A stretch of 64,000 bases of DNA from Herbiconiux moechotypicola (GCF_024979255.1 NZ_JANLCN010000004.1:124001-188000); one strand, 5' to 3'; positions 24,046 to 32,204 are shown, numbered from the stretch's first letter. Notes: generated by a model from the sequence alone, not told the origin. A program made the numbers and translations.

Positions 24046-25269
24046 ATGGGGATTGACGACACCGACGAGCAGGTGGCCGCCGCCGCCCCGGTCGAGACGG
24101 ATCGGCCGGCGGCAGTGGCGCAGGTCTTGGCCGAGATCATCGCGATGATGCGGGAGTACGAACTCCCGCACTGGGAGTCGGCGCTCACCGCGGACCGTCG
24201 TCGCGTGCTCGACGGCGACGATGAGGTCTATGGCGTGATCCGCTATCGCCTGTCGGTGCCCCGGGGATTCGCCGACGTGAGGGTGGGGTTCGGCGACCGC
24301 GCCTTGAATGCCCGGCTGGATGAACTCCGCACTCGACTCGCTGAGCTCGTCGTCGACCACCAGTCGGTCCTCGACGCAGCGCGGGCGCCGAAGCCGGTGG
24401 AGGTGGAGCCCCGTGAGCCCGATCCACCCGCATTCGGGGTACGTGTCGAATACGAGCCCGCGCCCCTGCGCGTGCGAAAACTGATCGCCTCCGACTACCC
24501 GCGCGGAACCGTCGTCAATGACGAGGACGGTCGCCTCGTGCGTTCGACCATATCGGTGTTGCATCACGACGAAGCCGGTCGGCTGAGACCCTGGCACTGG
24601 ATCTGGCTACCCGTCGAGCCTGTCAGCGTCGAAGAGTATCGATCACTCCGGCGAACATGTATCGGTTGGTGGGTTTCTCTCGCGGCCATGCCGGTGATCG
24701 CCGTCGGCACGGGTGCTGCAGGGCTCCGGCCCGACATCTGGATGATCGTGGTCATCCTCGCAGGGATCGTCATGACCGGCTCAGCCGTCATGGTGGGGGT
24801 GATGGAGCGTCGACGCTCCGCGGTGGTCGCGCTCTACAGCGAGAAGTCGGGAGCTCTCGTCATCCCTCGCAGTCGGGGCTCACGCCTGCATCGAGTCGGT
24901 GGCGAGCTGGACTCTCCCGCACACCGCGCTGCCCAAGCCGAGGTTGACGCTGCGGTCGACCGGCGGATGCTGCGACGATTGAAGAGATCTGGAACCTCGG
25001 GTGTCCTGTTGGAGTTCTTGTCCTGTGAGGGGCGGCTCCCTGCCGAGGCGCTGGTGATCGCCGCGCTCGGTGAGGGGTGGGAGCTGCGTTTCGCTGGGCC
25101 GAGCTCGATGAGCGAGCTGTGGAGCGTGATTCTCGAGAGAGACGTGACGAACCTCGACTCCCATGACGTCCGCGCCGCCCGCGAATACTTCGAGACCCTC
25201 GTAGCCTTGGCGCCTTCGGGTTCCTATGATGGCTGGCAGCTCGATGCGGCACGTGAGGGGGAATCGTGA
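24046..25269 (+). CDS. Hypothetical membrane protein with two central helices
   Basis: I do not recognise this 407-aa protein. It has a soluble, acidic N-terminal half (residues 1-205), two membrane helices (about 212-232 and 235-255, CIGWWVSLAAMPVIAVGTGAAG / MIVVILAGIVMTGSAVMVG), then a basic C-terminal half ending EGES. The start is 6 bases after TAGTGT (24034-24039), leaderless, sharing bases with the stop codon of the previous gene. The last 4 bases overlap the next gene (GTGA), so the two are co-translated. Confidence 0.7.
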   Translation: MGIDDTDEQVAAAAPVETDRPAAVAQVLAEIIAMMREYELPHWESALTADRRRVLDGDDEVYGVIRYRLSVPRGFADVRVGFGDRALNARLDELRTRLAELVVDHQSVLDAARAPKPVEVEPREPDPPAFGVRVEYEPAPLRVRKLIASDYPRGTVVNDEDGRLVRSTISVLHHDEAGRLRPWHWIWLPVEPVSVEEYRSLRRTCIGWWVSLAAMPVIAVGTGAAGLRPDIWMIVVILAGIVMTGSAVMVGVMERRRSAVVALYSEKSGALVIPRSRGSRLHRVGGELDSPAHRAAQAEVDAAVDRRMLRRLKRSGTSGVLLEFLSCEGRLPAEALVIAALGEGWELRFAGPSSMSELWSVILERDVTNLDSHDVRAAREYFETLVALAPSGSYDGWQLDAAREGES

Positions 25270-25711
25270 CGGAGACGCTCGATCAGTTCCGCGAGGCGCT
25301 CGGCAACGCGGTGTCCCGCCGCGAGCTGGGCATCGAGATGACCGATCAGGAAGCCCGAGACATTCTTGCCGACGAGGCGGCGGTCGCCGACTACTACGCG
25401 ATCTGGGTGCTGGATCGTGGCCGGAAGACGAGCAGTGCGGGTCGGTGGCAGCCGACCGCGGTTGCAGGATTCGTCGTGGTGGTGGTCAGCATCGCCCTTG
25501 GCGCCTACTGTTTTGCGCCGATCGCATGGCGGGCCTGCCGTTGTGGGTGGTCATCGGGATCGTCGTGGGCATCGTCTTGTCGGCCAACGGGTTGAGCGCC
25601 TGCGCCACCAACGTCACTCGTGGGCGCGGCTTGGCGATCGGGGGCATCGCGCTGGGCCGTGCGGCCGCGCTAGGCGGGATCTCGCTCATTATCTCCGTCG
25701 TCTCATCGTGA
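25266..25711 (+). pseudogene. DUF4190-like membrane protein gene with apparent frameshift
   Basis: From GTG 25266 the frame encodes MTETLDQFREALGNAVSRREL and a first membrane helix (AVAGFVVVVVSIALGAYCF). It then turns into nonsense and stops at 25595. The frame one base back continues sensibly after TGTTTTG (25509-25515) as ADRMAGLPLWVVIGIVVGIV, a Gly/Arg loop and a further hydrophobic stretch ending ISVVSS at 25711. The joined product would be a normal DUF4190-like protein. One missing base in the T-run or a programmed shift could explain it. A separate 61-aa gene from ATG 25526 is the alternative. Confidence 0.55.
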
Positions 25712-25716
25712 TCCAG

Positions 25717-25765
25717 CATGTAATAAAACATGGCTTAAAAGCCTAAAACCTGTCATAATCGGCCC
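25717..25765 (+). promoter_or_regulatory. hipBA promoter and operator-like palindromes
   Basis: CATAAT (25754-25759) is 6 bases before the hipB ATG, giving a leaderless start. Upstream are CATGT/ACATG (25717-25732, 6-base spacer) and GGCTT-AA-AAGCC (25732-25743), two abutting palindromes in an AT-rich block unlike the surrounding DNA. They are probable HipB sites. Confidence 0.55.
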
Positions 25766-26107
25766 ATGGCCAAGCGAGGTGTGCCTCTCCGTCCTCATGT
25801 TCAGGATGCGTTGTCCATCTGGGGGCAGCTGATCCGTGAGGGTCGAATAGCTCGGGAGTGGACAGCCAGAGACCTCGCAGCTCGCGCGAACGTGTCGGAA
25901 CAGACGGTGTTATCGGCAGAAGCGGGCAATCGAGGAACCAGCGTCGGCACCATGATGGATCTTGCCGATCTGGTCGGAGTTCCGCTGTTCGGAATCGACG
26001 ATCGCGCCGAGCTGGCGCAACGTCGACGCCGAGGCGAAGAGATGCTCGCCCTGCTCCCCAGCCGCGTGCGTGCGAAGAAGCGGAATCATGCCGATGACGA
26101 CTTCTGA
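25766..26107 (+). CDS. hipB: XRE-family antitoxin, HipB-like
   Basis: This 113-aa DNA-binding protein has an XRE helix-turn-helix (WTARDLAARANVSEQTVLSAEAGNRGTSVGTMMDLADLVGV, residues 32-72) and a basic tail. It lies directly before hipA and overlaps it by 20 bases, the usual order of the HipBA toxin-antitoxin operon. It should bind the palindromes upstream and neutralise HipA. Confidence 0.88.
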   Translation: MAKRGVPLRPHVQDALSIWGQLIREGRIAREWTARDLAARANVSEQTVLSAEAGNRGTSVGTMMDLADLVGVPLFGIDDRAELAQRRRRGEEMLALLPSRVRAKKRNHADDDF

Positions 26108-27332
26108 CGAGCTCTACGTCTGGACATGGTTGCCCGGCCACTCGGAGCCGGTCGTGGCCGGTCGAATGGACCAGGCCGGACCCATCGTCACGTTCATCTA
26201 CGCCTCGAGTTATCGAGCTCGCCATGATGCCATCAGCCTGTTCGCGCCAGAGCTGCCGCTGCGGCCCGGGATCCAAGAGCCGTTGGACGGACTTGTTATC
26301 GCAGGCGCGCTCCGTGACGGCAGCCCAGACCGATGGGGCAGGGGTGTCATCGAGCGGCGACTGGGGGCCGCCCCGAACTCACTCAGCGAGATCGAGTACA
26401 TGCTGAACTCGGCTTCCAACAGGTTCGGAGCGTTGGACTTCCAGGTCGACCGTGAAGAGTACGTGCCGCGAGATGAGCGCGCGACCCTTGATGAGCTGCA
26501 ACGGGCGGCCACTCTCGTGGAGGAGGGAAGCGCCCTGCCGAGCGCACTCGACGCGGCCCTCCTTCACGGCACGAGCTTGGGTGGTGCTCGTCCCAAGGCG
26601 ACCCTCACCGATGACGGAGGGCGCGAGTGGCTGGCGAAGTTCTCGTCGTCGGATGACCGACTGTTCTCGGTCGTCAACGCCGAGGGGGCGATGCTCGAGC
26701 TCGCCCGGCGTGCGGGCATGAACGTTCCGGAGAGCAAGGTCGTCTCCTCGTTGGGCAAAGAGGTTCTCTTGGTATCGAGGTTCGACCGCGTGGGAGCCTC
26801 AGAACGGCGCCACATCGTCTCCGGTCTCACGATGGCGGAGACGGACGAGATGTACGCGCGGTACGTGTCGTATCCGCAGATCCTCGATGCACTGCGTCTT
26901 CATGCCCGGGATGCGACGCAGCCAGGGCCGGAGCTGTTCAGGCGGATCGCGTTCAACATCGCCATCAGCAACAACGACGACCACGCCAGAAACCATGCCG
27001 CTTTCTGGGACGGCACGCATCTCGAACTCACCCCGGTCTACGACCTGGCGCCTGGTCAGCGGTCGGGTGACACGTTCACCCAGGCGATGGCGTATGGACG
27101 TGGCGGTGCGAAGGTCTCCAACTTCGCGGCGTTGGCGCAGGAGTCGGAGACGTACGGACTGTCTCGGGCGCAGGGCTGGGAGATCATCGGCCAGCTGGTC
27201 TCGAGCATCGACGACAACTGGGATGACGCGGCCGACATCGGTCGGCTCAGTAGTGCTGACAAGCGACAGCTCGCGAAGCGGCAGATCCTTCCTCGAGCCG
27301 CGTTCTTCGATGGCGAGATCGAACGGTGCTGA
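26088..27332 (+). CDS. hipA: HipA-family serine/threonine kinase toxin
   Basis: This 414-aa protein has a HipA N-terminal domain (residues 8-115) and a kinase-like C-terminal domain. The glycine-rich ATP loop is GTSLGGARPKATL (near 161-173), and the catalytic region is FNIAISNNDDHARNHAAFWDG, with the metal-binding aspartate in PVYDLAP. HipA kinases phosphorylate glutamyl-tRNA synthetase or related targets and cause growth arrest. All key residues are present, so it looks functional. ATG 26094 two codons on is an equal alternative start. Confidence 0.93.
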   Translation: MPMTTSDELYVWTWLPGHSEPVVAGRMDQAGPIVTFIYASSYRARHDAISLFAPELPLRPGIQEPLDGLVIAGALRDGSPDRWGRGVIERRLGAAPNSLSEIEYMLNSASNRFGALDFQVDREEYVPRDERATLDELQRAATLVEEGSALPSALDAALLHGTSLGGARPKATLTDDGGREWLAKFSSSDDRLFSVVNAEGAMLELARRAGMNVPESKVVSSLGKEVLLVSRFDRVGASERRHIVSGLTMAETDEMYARYVSYPQILDALRLHARDATQPGPELFRRIAFNIAISNNDDHARNHAAFWDGTHLELTPVYDLAPGQRSGDTFTQAMAYGRGGAKVSNFAALAQESETYGLSRAQGWEIIGQLVSSIDDNWDDAADIGRLSSADKRQLAKRQILPRAAFFDGEIERC

Positions 27333-27365
27333 CTGGGTGCACAAGGGTGTGCTGTGGGCGCTGTG

Positions 27366-27710
27366 TCAGTGTCCCCGCTCCTCCAAGAACGCGCTGACCT
27401 GCCGATGCGTCTCGGTGAGCCGCTCGATCCGCTCCGCCAGACCCGCCCGCACCTGCACGAGCTGCTCCGCGAGCGCATCGTGCGCATCCGTCGGTGCCTC
27501 CCCGGTGCAGGCCAGCACCGACACCACGACCTCCCGCGGAAAATCCATCCCGAACAGCATGTGGATGATCTCGGCCCGCTCGACGGTCGAGTCGTCGTAC
27601 TCCCGGTACCCGTTGGACTCGCGGCGCGCCGAGATGAGCCCGTGCTGCTCGTAGTAGCGCAGCGACCGCGCGCTCACGCCGCTGCGGCGGCTCACCTCGC
27701 CGATCCTCAT
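27366..27710 (-). CDS. MerR-family transcriptional regulator
   Basis: This 114-aa regulator has the MerR winged helix (MRIGEVSRRSGVSARSLRYYEQHGLISARRESNGYREYDDSTVERAEII) and a short coiled-coil dimerisation helix. It lacks a large effector domain or metal-binding cysteines. It is divergent from an esterase gene with a MerR-style palindrome between them, which is its likely target. It converges on hipA with a 33-base gap. Confidence 0.9.
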   Translation of the reverse strand: MRIGEVSRRSGVSARSLRYYEQHGLISARRESNGYREYDDSTVERAEIIHMLFGMDFPREVVVSVLACTGEAPTDAHDALAEQLVQVRAGLAERIERLTETHRQVSAFLEERGH

Positions 27711-27753
27711 CGCGCGCCTGCAGTGCTCGCCGCGTGTGACGTGCTTGACGCGT

Positions 27754-27782
27754 TTGACCTTGACATGATGTCAGAGTCTACC
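27754..27782 (+). promoter_or_regulatory. MerR-type operator/promoter of the esterase gene
   Basis: TGACAT-G-ATGTCA (27761-27773) is a perfect 13-bp palindrome overlapping TTGACA (27760-27765). TTGACC (27754-27759) with TCTACC 17 bases on is a second possible promoter. A palindrome over the spacer is the pattern bound by MerR regulators. Confidence 0.55.
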
Positions 27783-27827
27783 GTGACGGTGTCCGGACGA
27801 GATCCGCCCCGACGCGAAGGATGTCTC

Positions 27828-28706
27828 ATGCGCTCAACTGTCACGGCCGCCGGCCGCACCCGCTCGTTCACCGTCGTCGGCGACGCCGACGGTCCCGAAG
27901 ATCGCGCCCTCGTGCTGGTCTTCCACGGCTCACGACAGAACGGCGAGATCCACCGCCGCTTCACCGGCGGCGCCCTCGACCACCTCGCCGACGACGGCCG
28001 CGCGGTGGTGGCCTACCTCGACGGCCACCGCGGCAACTGGAACGACGCCCGTGCCGAGAGCTCCTTCCCGGCCCGCCTCGAGCAGGTCGACGACGTCGCA
28101 TTCGCACGCGCCGTTGTCGACTCCGTGCTCCGATCCCACCGCATCGACCCCCGCCGGGTGATCGGCGTCGGCTACTCCAACGGCGGCCAGATGATCTTCC
28201 GCCTCATCCACGACGCCCCGGACCTGCTCGCCGGCGCGGTAATCGTCGCCGCGACCATGCCCGACCGGGCCGGCTTCCTCGGCCCCTTCTCCGAGGACGT
28301 CGCGGAGCATCCCATCCCCGTCACCCTCGTGGCCGGCACCGCCGACCGCATCGTCCCCTACAAGGGCGGCCGGATGGCGTGGTGGGCCCGCGCCCTGTTC
28401 AAGGTCGGGGGAGTAGCTCTCTCCGCCCCGGCGACGGCCGAGTATTTCGCCCGCCGCAATGGCATCACTGCTCCGCCCATGACCCGGATGTTCCCCACTT
28501 CACCCGGCACGCGTCGCCGCCCTCGGATGGATGAGGCGACCTACTGCGAACCAGGTCACTCGCCCGTCACCCTCTACACGGTCCGCGGCGGTGGACACGC
28601 GATCCCCGGACCGAAGAAGGCACCCGGGGTACTCGGCCGAACCGGCGTGGACCGCCCCATCGAAACACTCGTTCTCGAGGTGCTCGCACGTGATGGATCT
28701 GCGTGA
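27828..28706 (+). CDS. PHB depolymerase/LpqC-like esterase
   Basis: This 292-aa alpha/beta-hydrolase of the polyhydroxybutyrate-depolymerase/LpqC group has an oxyanion strand LVLVFHGSRQN, nucleophile elbow GVGYSNGGQM (Ser near residue 123), acid in VAGTADRIVPY and histidine in GGGHAIPG. No signal peptide is visible, so it is probably intracellular. GAAGGA precedes ATG 27828. It is divergently paired with the MerR gene and likely induced through it. The substrate is unknown (short-chain or aromatic esters are usual). Confidence 0.87.
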   Translation: MRSTVTAAGRTRSFTVVGDADGPEDRALVLVFHGSRQNGEIHRRFTGGALDHLADDGRAVVAYLDGHRGNWNDARAESSFPARLEQVDDVAFARAVVDSVLRSHRIDPRRVIGVGYSNGGQMIFRLIHDAPDLLAGAVIVAATMPDRAGFLGPFSEDVAEHPIPVTLVAGTADRIVPYKGGRMAWWARALFKVGGVALSAPATAEYFARRNGITAPPMTRMFPTSPGTRRRPRMDEATYCEPGHSPVTLYTVRGGGHAIPGPKKAPGVLGRTGVDRPIETLVLEVLARDGSA

Positions 28707-28734
28707 AGGACGGGTTGCCGTCACCGAATCCTCG

Positions 28735-29304
28735 TCAAGGCCGGATGTGAAGCCCGTCGAGCAGGAGTTGCACCATCGGGTTCGGCGACCCGTCGGGCGA
28801 CGGCGCGCGGTGGCTGAGGTCACCCACGGCCTGGAGAAGGTCGAGGGGGTCCACGCCGGGCCGAACCTCGCCCGCCGCTGCGGCTGCGTCGAGCAAGGAT
28901 GTGAGTGCCGGCCCGAGCTTGCCCGTGAGGTGCGCGGGGAGTGAGTCGAACGCCGGGTCGCCCGAGCGCAGCGCGGCCGAGAGCCCCTGCTTGGTGGCGA
29001 CGAAACGCGTGAACCGGGTGATCCACAGGTCGAGGGCTTCGCCCGGCGGATGCTCGGCCAGCAGGTCGGCCGCCGCGGCGGCGGTCGCGTCGATTTCGGT
29101 CGTGAACACGGCGGCCACGAGCTCGGCCCGGTTCGGAAAGTGCCGGTAGAGGGTACCGACGCCGACGCCCGCCTCGGCCGCGATCTCGCGAGCGGGCGCA
29201 TCCACCCCTGACCGAGCGAACACGGTTCGGGCCGCGATCAGCAGGGCGTCGAGGTTCTGGCGGGCATCCGCCCGCACCTTGCGAGGCGCATCCGATGGCG
29301 TCAC
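28735..29304 (-). CDS. TetR-family transcriptional repressor
   Basis: This 189-aa repressor has an N-terminal TetR HTH (ALLIAARTVFARSGVDAPAREIAAEAGVGVGTLYRHFPNRAELVAAVF, residues 20-66) and a TetR_C-type ligand domain. GTG 29304 has AAGGGGG upstream. It is divergent from the aldo-keto reductase, and two near-identical palindromes lie between them, so the reductase is the likely target. Confidence 0.92.
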   Translation of the reverse strand: MTPSDAPRKVRADARQNLDALLIAARTVFARSGVDAPAREIAAEAGVGVGTLYRHFPNRAELVAAVFTTEIDATAAAAADLLAEHPPGEALDLWITRFTRFVATKQGLSAALRSGDPAFDSLPAHLTGKLGPALTSLLDAAAAAGEVRPGVDPLDLLQAVGDLSHRAPSPDGSPNPMVQLLLDGLHIRP

Positions 29305-29315
29305 GACACACCCCC

Positions 29316-29373
29316 TTGCTTAATCGGAACAACGTTCCGTATAGTGGACGACAGTTTTCGGAACAATGTTCCG
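29316..29373 (+). promoter_or_regulatory. Aldo-keto reductase promoter with two TetR operators
   Basis: CGGAAC-AAC-GTTCCG (29325-29339) and CGGAAC-AAT-GTTCCG (29359-29373) are perfect 6-bp-arm palindromes spaced 34 bases apart. A -35 TTGCTT (29316-29321) and -10 TATAGT (29340-29345) with an 18-base spacer place the first site in the spacer and the second just after the transcription start. Confidence 0.75.
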
Positions 29374-29397
29374 CATCCGATCGTACAGGAGGACTTC

Positions 29398-30420
29398 ATG
29401 CACTACCGCTCACTCGGCCGCACCGGAATCAAGGTGACGCCCTACGCCCTGGGTGCCATGATGCTCGGCTCGTTCGGCAACCCCGACCGCCAGGAGGGCA
29501 TTCGCATCATCCATCGCGCGCTCGACGGCGGCATCAATTTCATCGACACCGCCGACCGCTACGGCGACTCGGAGGAGGTGGTGGGCGAGGCGCTCGCCGG
29601 CCGGCGCGACGAGATCGTGCTGGCCACGAAATTCTGGGGCCCCGTCGACGACGACGTGAACCACCGTGGCGCGTCGCGCCGGTGGATCATGCAGGCCGTC
29701 GAACGCTCCCTCCGCAACCTTCGAACCGACTACATCGACCTCTACCAGCTGCACAGGCCCGACCCCGACACCGACATCGACGAGACACTCTCGGCGCTCA
29801 CCGACCTGGTGCGCTCAGGCAAGGTGCGCGCGATCGGCACCTCGTCGATGCGGGGTTCTGAGATCGTCGAGGCGCAATGGATGTCTGAGCGACGCGGGTT
29901 CGAGCGGTTCCGCACGGAGCAGCCGAACTACTCCATCCTCGACCGTGAGATCGAGCGGGAGATCCTGCCGGTCGCACAGCGGTACGGGATGGGCACGCTC
30001 GTGTACAGCCCGCTCGCCGGCGGCGCGCTCTCGGGCAAGTACCGCGCGGGTCAGAGCAACGACAACTTCCGGGCGAGCACTGGTATGCGTCACTTCACTG
30101 ATGAGCGCCGACTCGCCGCCATCGAAGATCTCGTCGCGCTGGCGGATGAGATCGGTATGCCACTCACGCACCTGGCGATGGCGTTCACGATCGCGCATCC
30201 GGGTGTCACCTCGGCGATCGCCGGTCCACGCACCATGGAGCAACTCGAAGACACCCTCTCGGGCGCCGATGTCGCGCTCTCGGACGAGATCCTCGACCGC
30301 ATCGACGCCATCGTTCCGCCCGGCGAGAGCATCGGCGCGATGGACATGGTCTACCGCGGCACCGAGGTGACGGATGCGGCGACCCGCCGTCGCCCGCCGG
30401 CCGGCCGTTCGGCGCGGTAG
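29398..30420 (+). CDS. Aldo/keto reductase
   Basis: This 340-aa TIM-barrel NADPH oxidoreductase carries the AKR tetrad: Asp in FIDTADRYG, Tyr in the same segment, Lys in LATKFWG and His in YQLHRPD. The cofactor region reads GPRTMEQLEDTLSGADVAL near residues 275-295. An AGGAGGA ribosome site precedes ATG 29398. It is under a TetR-controlled promoter, which suggests inducible detoxification of carbonyl compounds. Confidence 0.93.
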   Translation: MHYRSLGRTGIKVTPYALGAMMLGSFGNPDRQEGIRIIHRALDGGINFIDTADRYGDSEEVVGEALAGRRDEIVLATKFWGPVDDDVNHRGASRRWIMQAVERSLRNLRTDYIDLYQLHRPDPDTDIDETLSALTDLVRSGKVRAIGTSSMRGSEIVEAQWMSERRGFERFRTEQPNYSILDREIEREILPVAQRYGMGTLVYSPLAGGALSGKYRAGQSNDNFRASTGMRHFTDERRLAAIEDLVALADEIGMPLTHLAMAFTIAHPGVTSAIAGPRTMEQLEDTLSGADVALSDEILDRIDAIVPPGESIGAMDMVYRGTEVTDAATRRRPPAGRSAR

Positions 30421-30440
30421 CGGGGGGCGGTGTTGGCGGG

Positions 30441-30806
30441 TCAGTGTTCTTCGGGCGTCTCCCACAGCTCGATCGGCAGTCCCTCGGGATCGTGGATGCG
30501 CACGAACCGGCCGTACTCGCTGTCCCACTCGGGGCGTCGCTCCACGTCGATCCCGGCGCTCTCCAGCCCGGCCACGAGCTCGTCGAGGTCGGTGACCCGG
30601 AGGTTGAGCATGAACGGCTGATCCACGGCGAAGTAGGAGCTGTCGGCGGCGAACGGCGCGAACACGGTCGCTCCCGCCTGCTGCTCCCACACGGCTCCGG
30701 CACCCTCCGCTCCGGCGCCGATGCCGAGGTGCTGCGAATACCACGCGGCGCGCGCCTGCGGGTCGCGACTGCGGAAGAACAAACCGCCGATACCGAGAAC
30801 AGTCAT
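30441..30806 (-). CDS. VOC/glyoxalase-fold protein
   Basis: This 121-aa vicinal-oxygen-chelate protein (GIGGLFFRSRDPQARAAWYSQHLGI; FMLNLRVTDLDELVAGLESAGIDV; GRFVRIHDPEGLPIELWE) ends with the glyoxalase-like signature DPEGLPIELWE. ATG 30806 lies 7 bases after TACGGT (30814-30819, minus strand), a leaderless arrangement. Substrate unknown. Confidence 0.87.
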   Translation of the reverse strand: MTVLGIGGLFFRSRDPQARAAWYSQHLGIGAGAEGAGAVWEQQAGATVFAPFAADSSYFAVDQPFMLNLRVTDLDELVAGLESAGIDVERRPEWDSEYGRFVRIHDPEGLPIELWETPEEH

Positions 30807-30906
30807 GCGTCACACCGTACTGCGGCCCGGTGCCGCTCCGCGTGGTGACGCATCCGTCAGGCATGGGCACTCGAGTGATTCGATCGGAAGGACCTAAGGT
30901 TGCGTT

Positions 30907-31230
30907 ATGGCGATCGTCCCGGTGTTGGGGTGGGTGTTCACGGGCCTGCTGGCCGTTCTGGTGGTGGCGTGCGTGACCGCGGCGCGCGGGATCGTGCCGG
31001 TCAACTCGCTGTTCGGGGTGCGCACAGCCGCGGTGATGCGGAGCCCGGCCGCCTGGCGGGCAGGGCACGCAGTCGGCATCCTGCCCAGCGCAGTGGCCTT
31101 CGTTCTGGCCCTCGGCTTCAGCCTGGTGGGCCTGGCCGTGTCGGCGGTGTCCGTCGGCGCGATCGTGGTGTTCGCCGGTGGGGTGCTCTGGGTGATCGTC
31201 GCCTCCGGCCGCGCGGCCTCGCGTGTCTGA
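30907..31230 (+). CDS. SdpI/YhfL-family membrane protein
   Basis: This 107-aa protein with three membrane helices has the SdpI-type signature GIVPVNSLFGVRTAAVMRSPAAWRAGHAVG (residues 27-57). SdpI gives immunity to the SDP toxin in Bacillus, but most homologues are uncharacterised. The start is 6 bases after TAAGGT (30895-30900), a leaderless arrangement. Confidence 0.85.
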   Translation: MAIVPVLGWVFTGLLAVLVVACVTAARGIVPVNSLFGVRTAAVMRSPAAWRAGHAVGILPSAVAFVLALGFSLVGLAVSAVSVGAIVVFAGGVLWVIVASGRAASRV

Positions 31231-31341
31231 AGGGTTTCATTTAGCACGACGGATGGAGTCGTGGCGATCTGCAAGCGCTTCATTCCTGGTGCTGCCGGGC
31301 GCGTCGGCGGAAGGCTTTCTCATGGTTGCTACCCTCTACCC

Positions 31342-31566
31342 ATGTCACTGCCGGAGCGCATCGTCGTCAACCCGGAGGTCGCCCACGGCCGCCCTGCCGT
31401 TCGCGGCACGCGCGTTCGCGTGGCCGACGTGATTTCTCTTCTGGCTGCCGGTGCGTCGGAGGCGGAGATCCTCAAGGACTACCCGTATCTCACGGCCGAC
31501 GACGTCCGAGCCTGCCTAGCGTATGCCGCGGCTCAGGCTGATCACCCGATCCTGCCCGCGTCGTAG
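31342..31566 (+). CDS. DUF433 antitoxin
   Basis: This 74-aa protein (MSLPERIVVNPEVAHGRPAVRGTRVRVADVISLLAAGASEAEILKDYPYLTADDVRACLAYAA) matches DUF433 across its length: NPEV-GRPAVRGTRV and the YPYL-DDVRACLAYA end. DUF433 proteins are VapB-like antitoxins paired with DUF5615 PIN-like nucleases. A decayed copy of such a toxin appears to follow immediately. The start is 6 bases after TACCCT (31330-31335), leaderless. Confidence 0.9.
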   Translation: MSLPERIVVNPEVAHGRPAVRGTRVRVADVISLLAAGASEAEILKDYPYLTADDVRACLAYAAAQADHPILPAS

Positions 31567-31569
31567 CCG

Positions 31570-31647
31570 GTGTGCTTCATCGTCGCCGCCCAGTTGCCGC
31601 CGGCGCTCCCCCGAATCCCGTCCGATCATGGTCAGGGCGAAACGTAA
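31570..31647 (+). pseudogene. Probable remnant of a DUF5615 (PIN-like) toxin
   Basis: Three bases after the DUF433 stop, GTG 31570 opens a 25-codon frame reading VCFIVAAQLPPALPRIP before it drifts and ends at TAA 31647. DUF5615 toxins start with a segment like FLVDAQLPPAL. Here the acidic residue of that motif is Ala and the rest of the roughly 115-residue protein is missing. It is too short for certainty, but position, order and motif all fit a decayed toxin. Confidence 0.5.
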
Positions 31648-31713
31648 GCGGCTGCGATAGCTACGGTCGAGATAGAATTGATGAGGTCCCACAGGCACGA
31701 CAGAGGTGAGGGT

Positions 31714-31869
31714 ATGAAGCGCAAGAATGTGACTCTCGATGCGCTCCGCCGCGCCGCGCTGCGCGCCGCCAGAGACTCCGCGACACTGGAGAACCGCTCC
31801 GTCCCGGTCGGCACTGTGCGCTCCGAACGAGTCGAACGATTCCTCGCTGCGCGCAAGCAGCAGGTCTGA
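31714..31869 (+). CDS. Small antitoxin-like protein before a truncated Fic gene
   Basis: This 51-aa basic protein (MKRKNVTLDALRRAALRAARDSATLENRSVPVGTVRSERVERF) overlaps the following Fic-like gene by one base (TGATG). In other bacteria short proteins encoded directly before Fic toxins block the active site, so it is probably the cognate antitoxin. It has AGGTGAGGGT as ribosome site, and TAGAAT (31673-31678) upstream could be the -10. It is now an orphan because its partner is truncated. Confidence 0.6.
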   Translation: MKRKNVTLDALRRAALRAARDSATLENRSVPVGTVRSERVERFLAARKQQV

Positions 31870-32204
31870 TGCAGTTCGGCCCCGGTTACGGTGAAACGCC
31901 GCTGGAACCGGATGAAGCCGACGCGCTGACCCCGCAGGCGAGGGCCGTCTTCGGTGATCAGCCGAGCAAGCTCGAGATCTACGAAGCCGAACAGGCGATC
32001 AATGACGAGGTCAGCATTTCGCTTCTCACCGATGTGGTTGCCGGTGAGCTCGACATCGCTGCATTGATTTCCGATGTCTTCCTTCGCGAGCTTCACCGAG
32101 GGCTCTATGGTGACCTCTGGACGTGGGCGGAGGCGGGCGCTGAGGGCTGCGAATGCCCGGCTGGCGCGTGCGAGGAGGTGGAGGCGCATGTTCTCGCAAG
32201 TTGA
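31869..32204 (+). pseudogene. Fic toxin gene truncated to its N-terminal ~87 residues
   Basis: MQFGPGYGETPLEPDEADALTPQARAVFGDQ through FLRELHRGLYGDLWTWA matches the N-terminus of small Fic/Doc-like proteins. The frame then reads unrelated Cys/Glu-rich sequence (EAGAEGCECPAGACEE) to a stop at 32204. The core motif HxFx(D/E)GNGRxxR is absent, so no transferase activity is possible. The break lies near 32128-32135, where another frame becomes coding-like and leads into the SSB-like gene: a recombination joint. Confidence 0.65.

Noticed and set aside
25509-25526. Programmed -1 frameshift site in the DUF4190-like gene
   Set aside because: TGTTTTG is not a classical X-XXY-YYZ slippery heptamer and I saw no convincing downstream structure; a one-base loss is simpler.
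26088-27332. HipA as a pseudogene
   Set aside because: The ATP loop, catalytic NNDDH segment and length are all intact.
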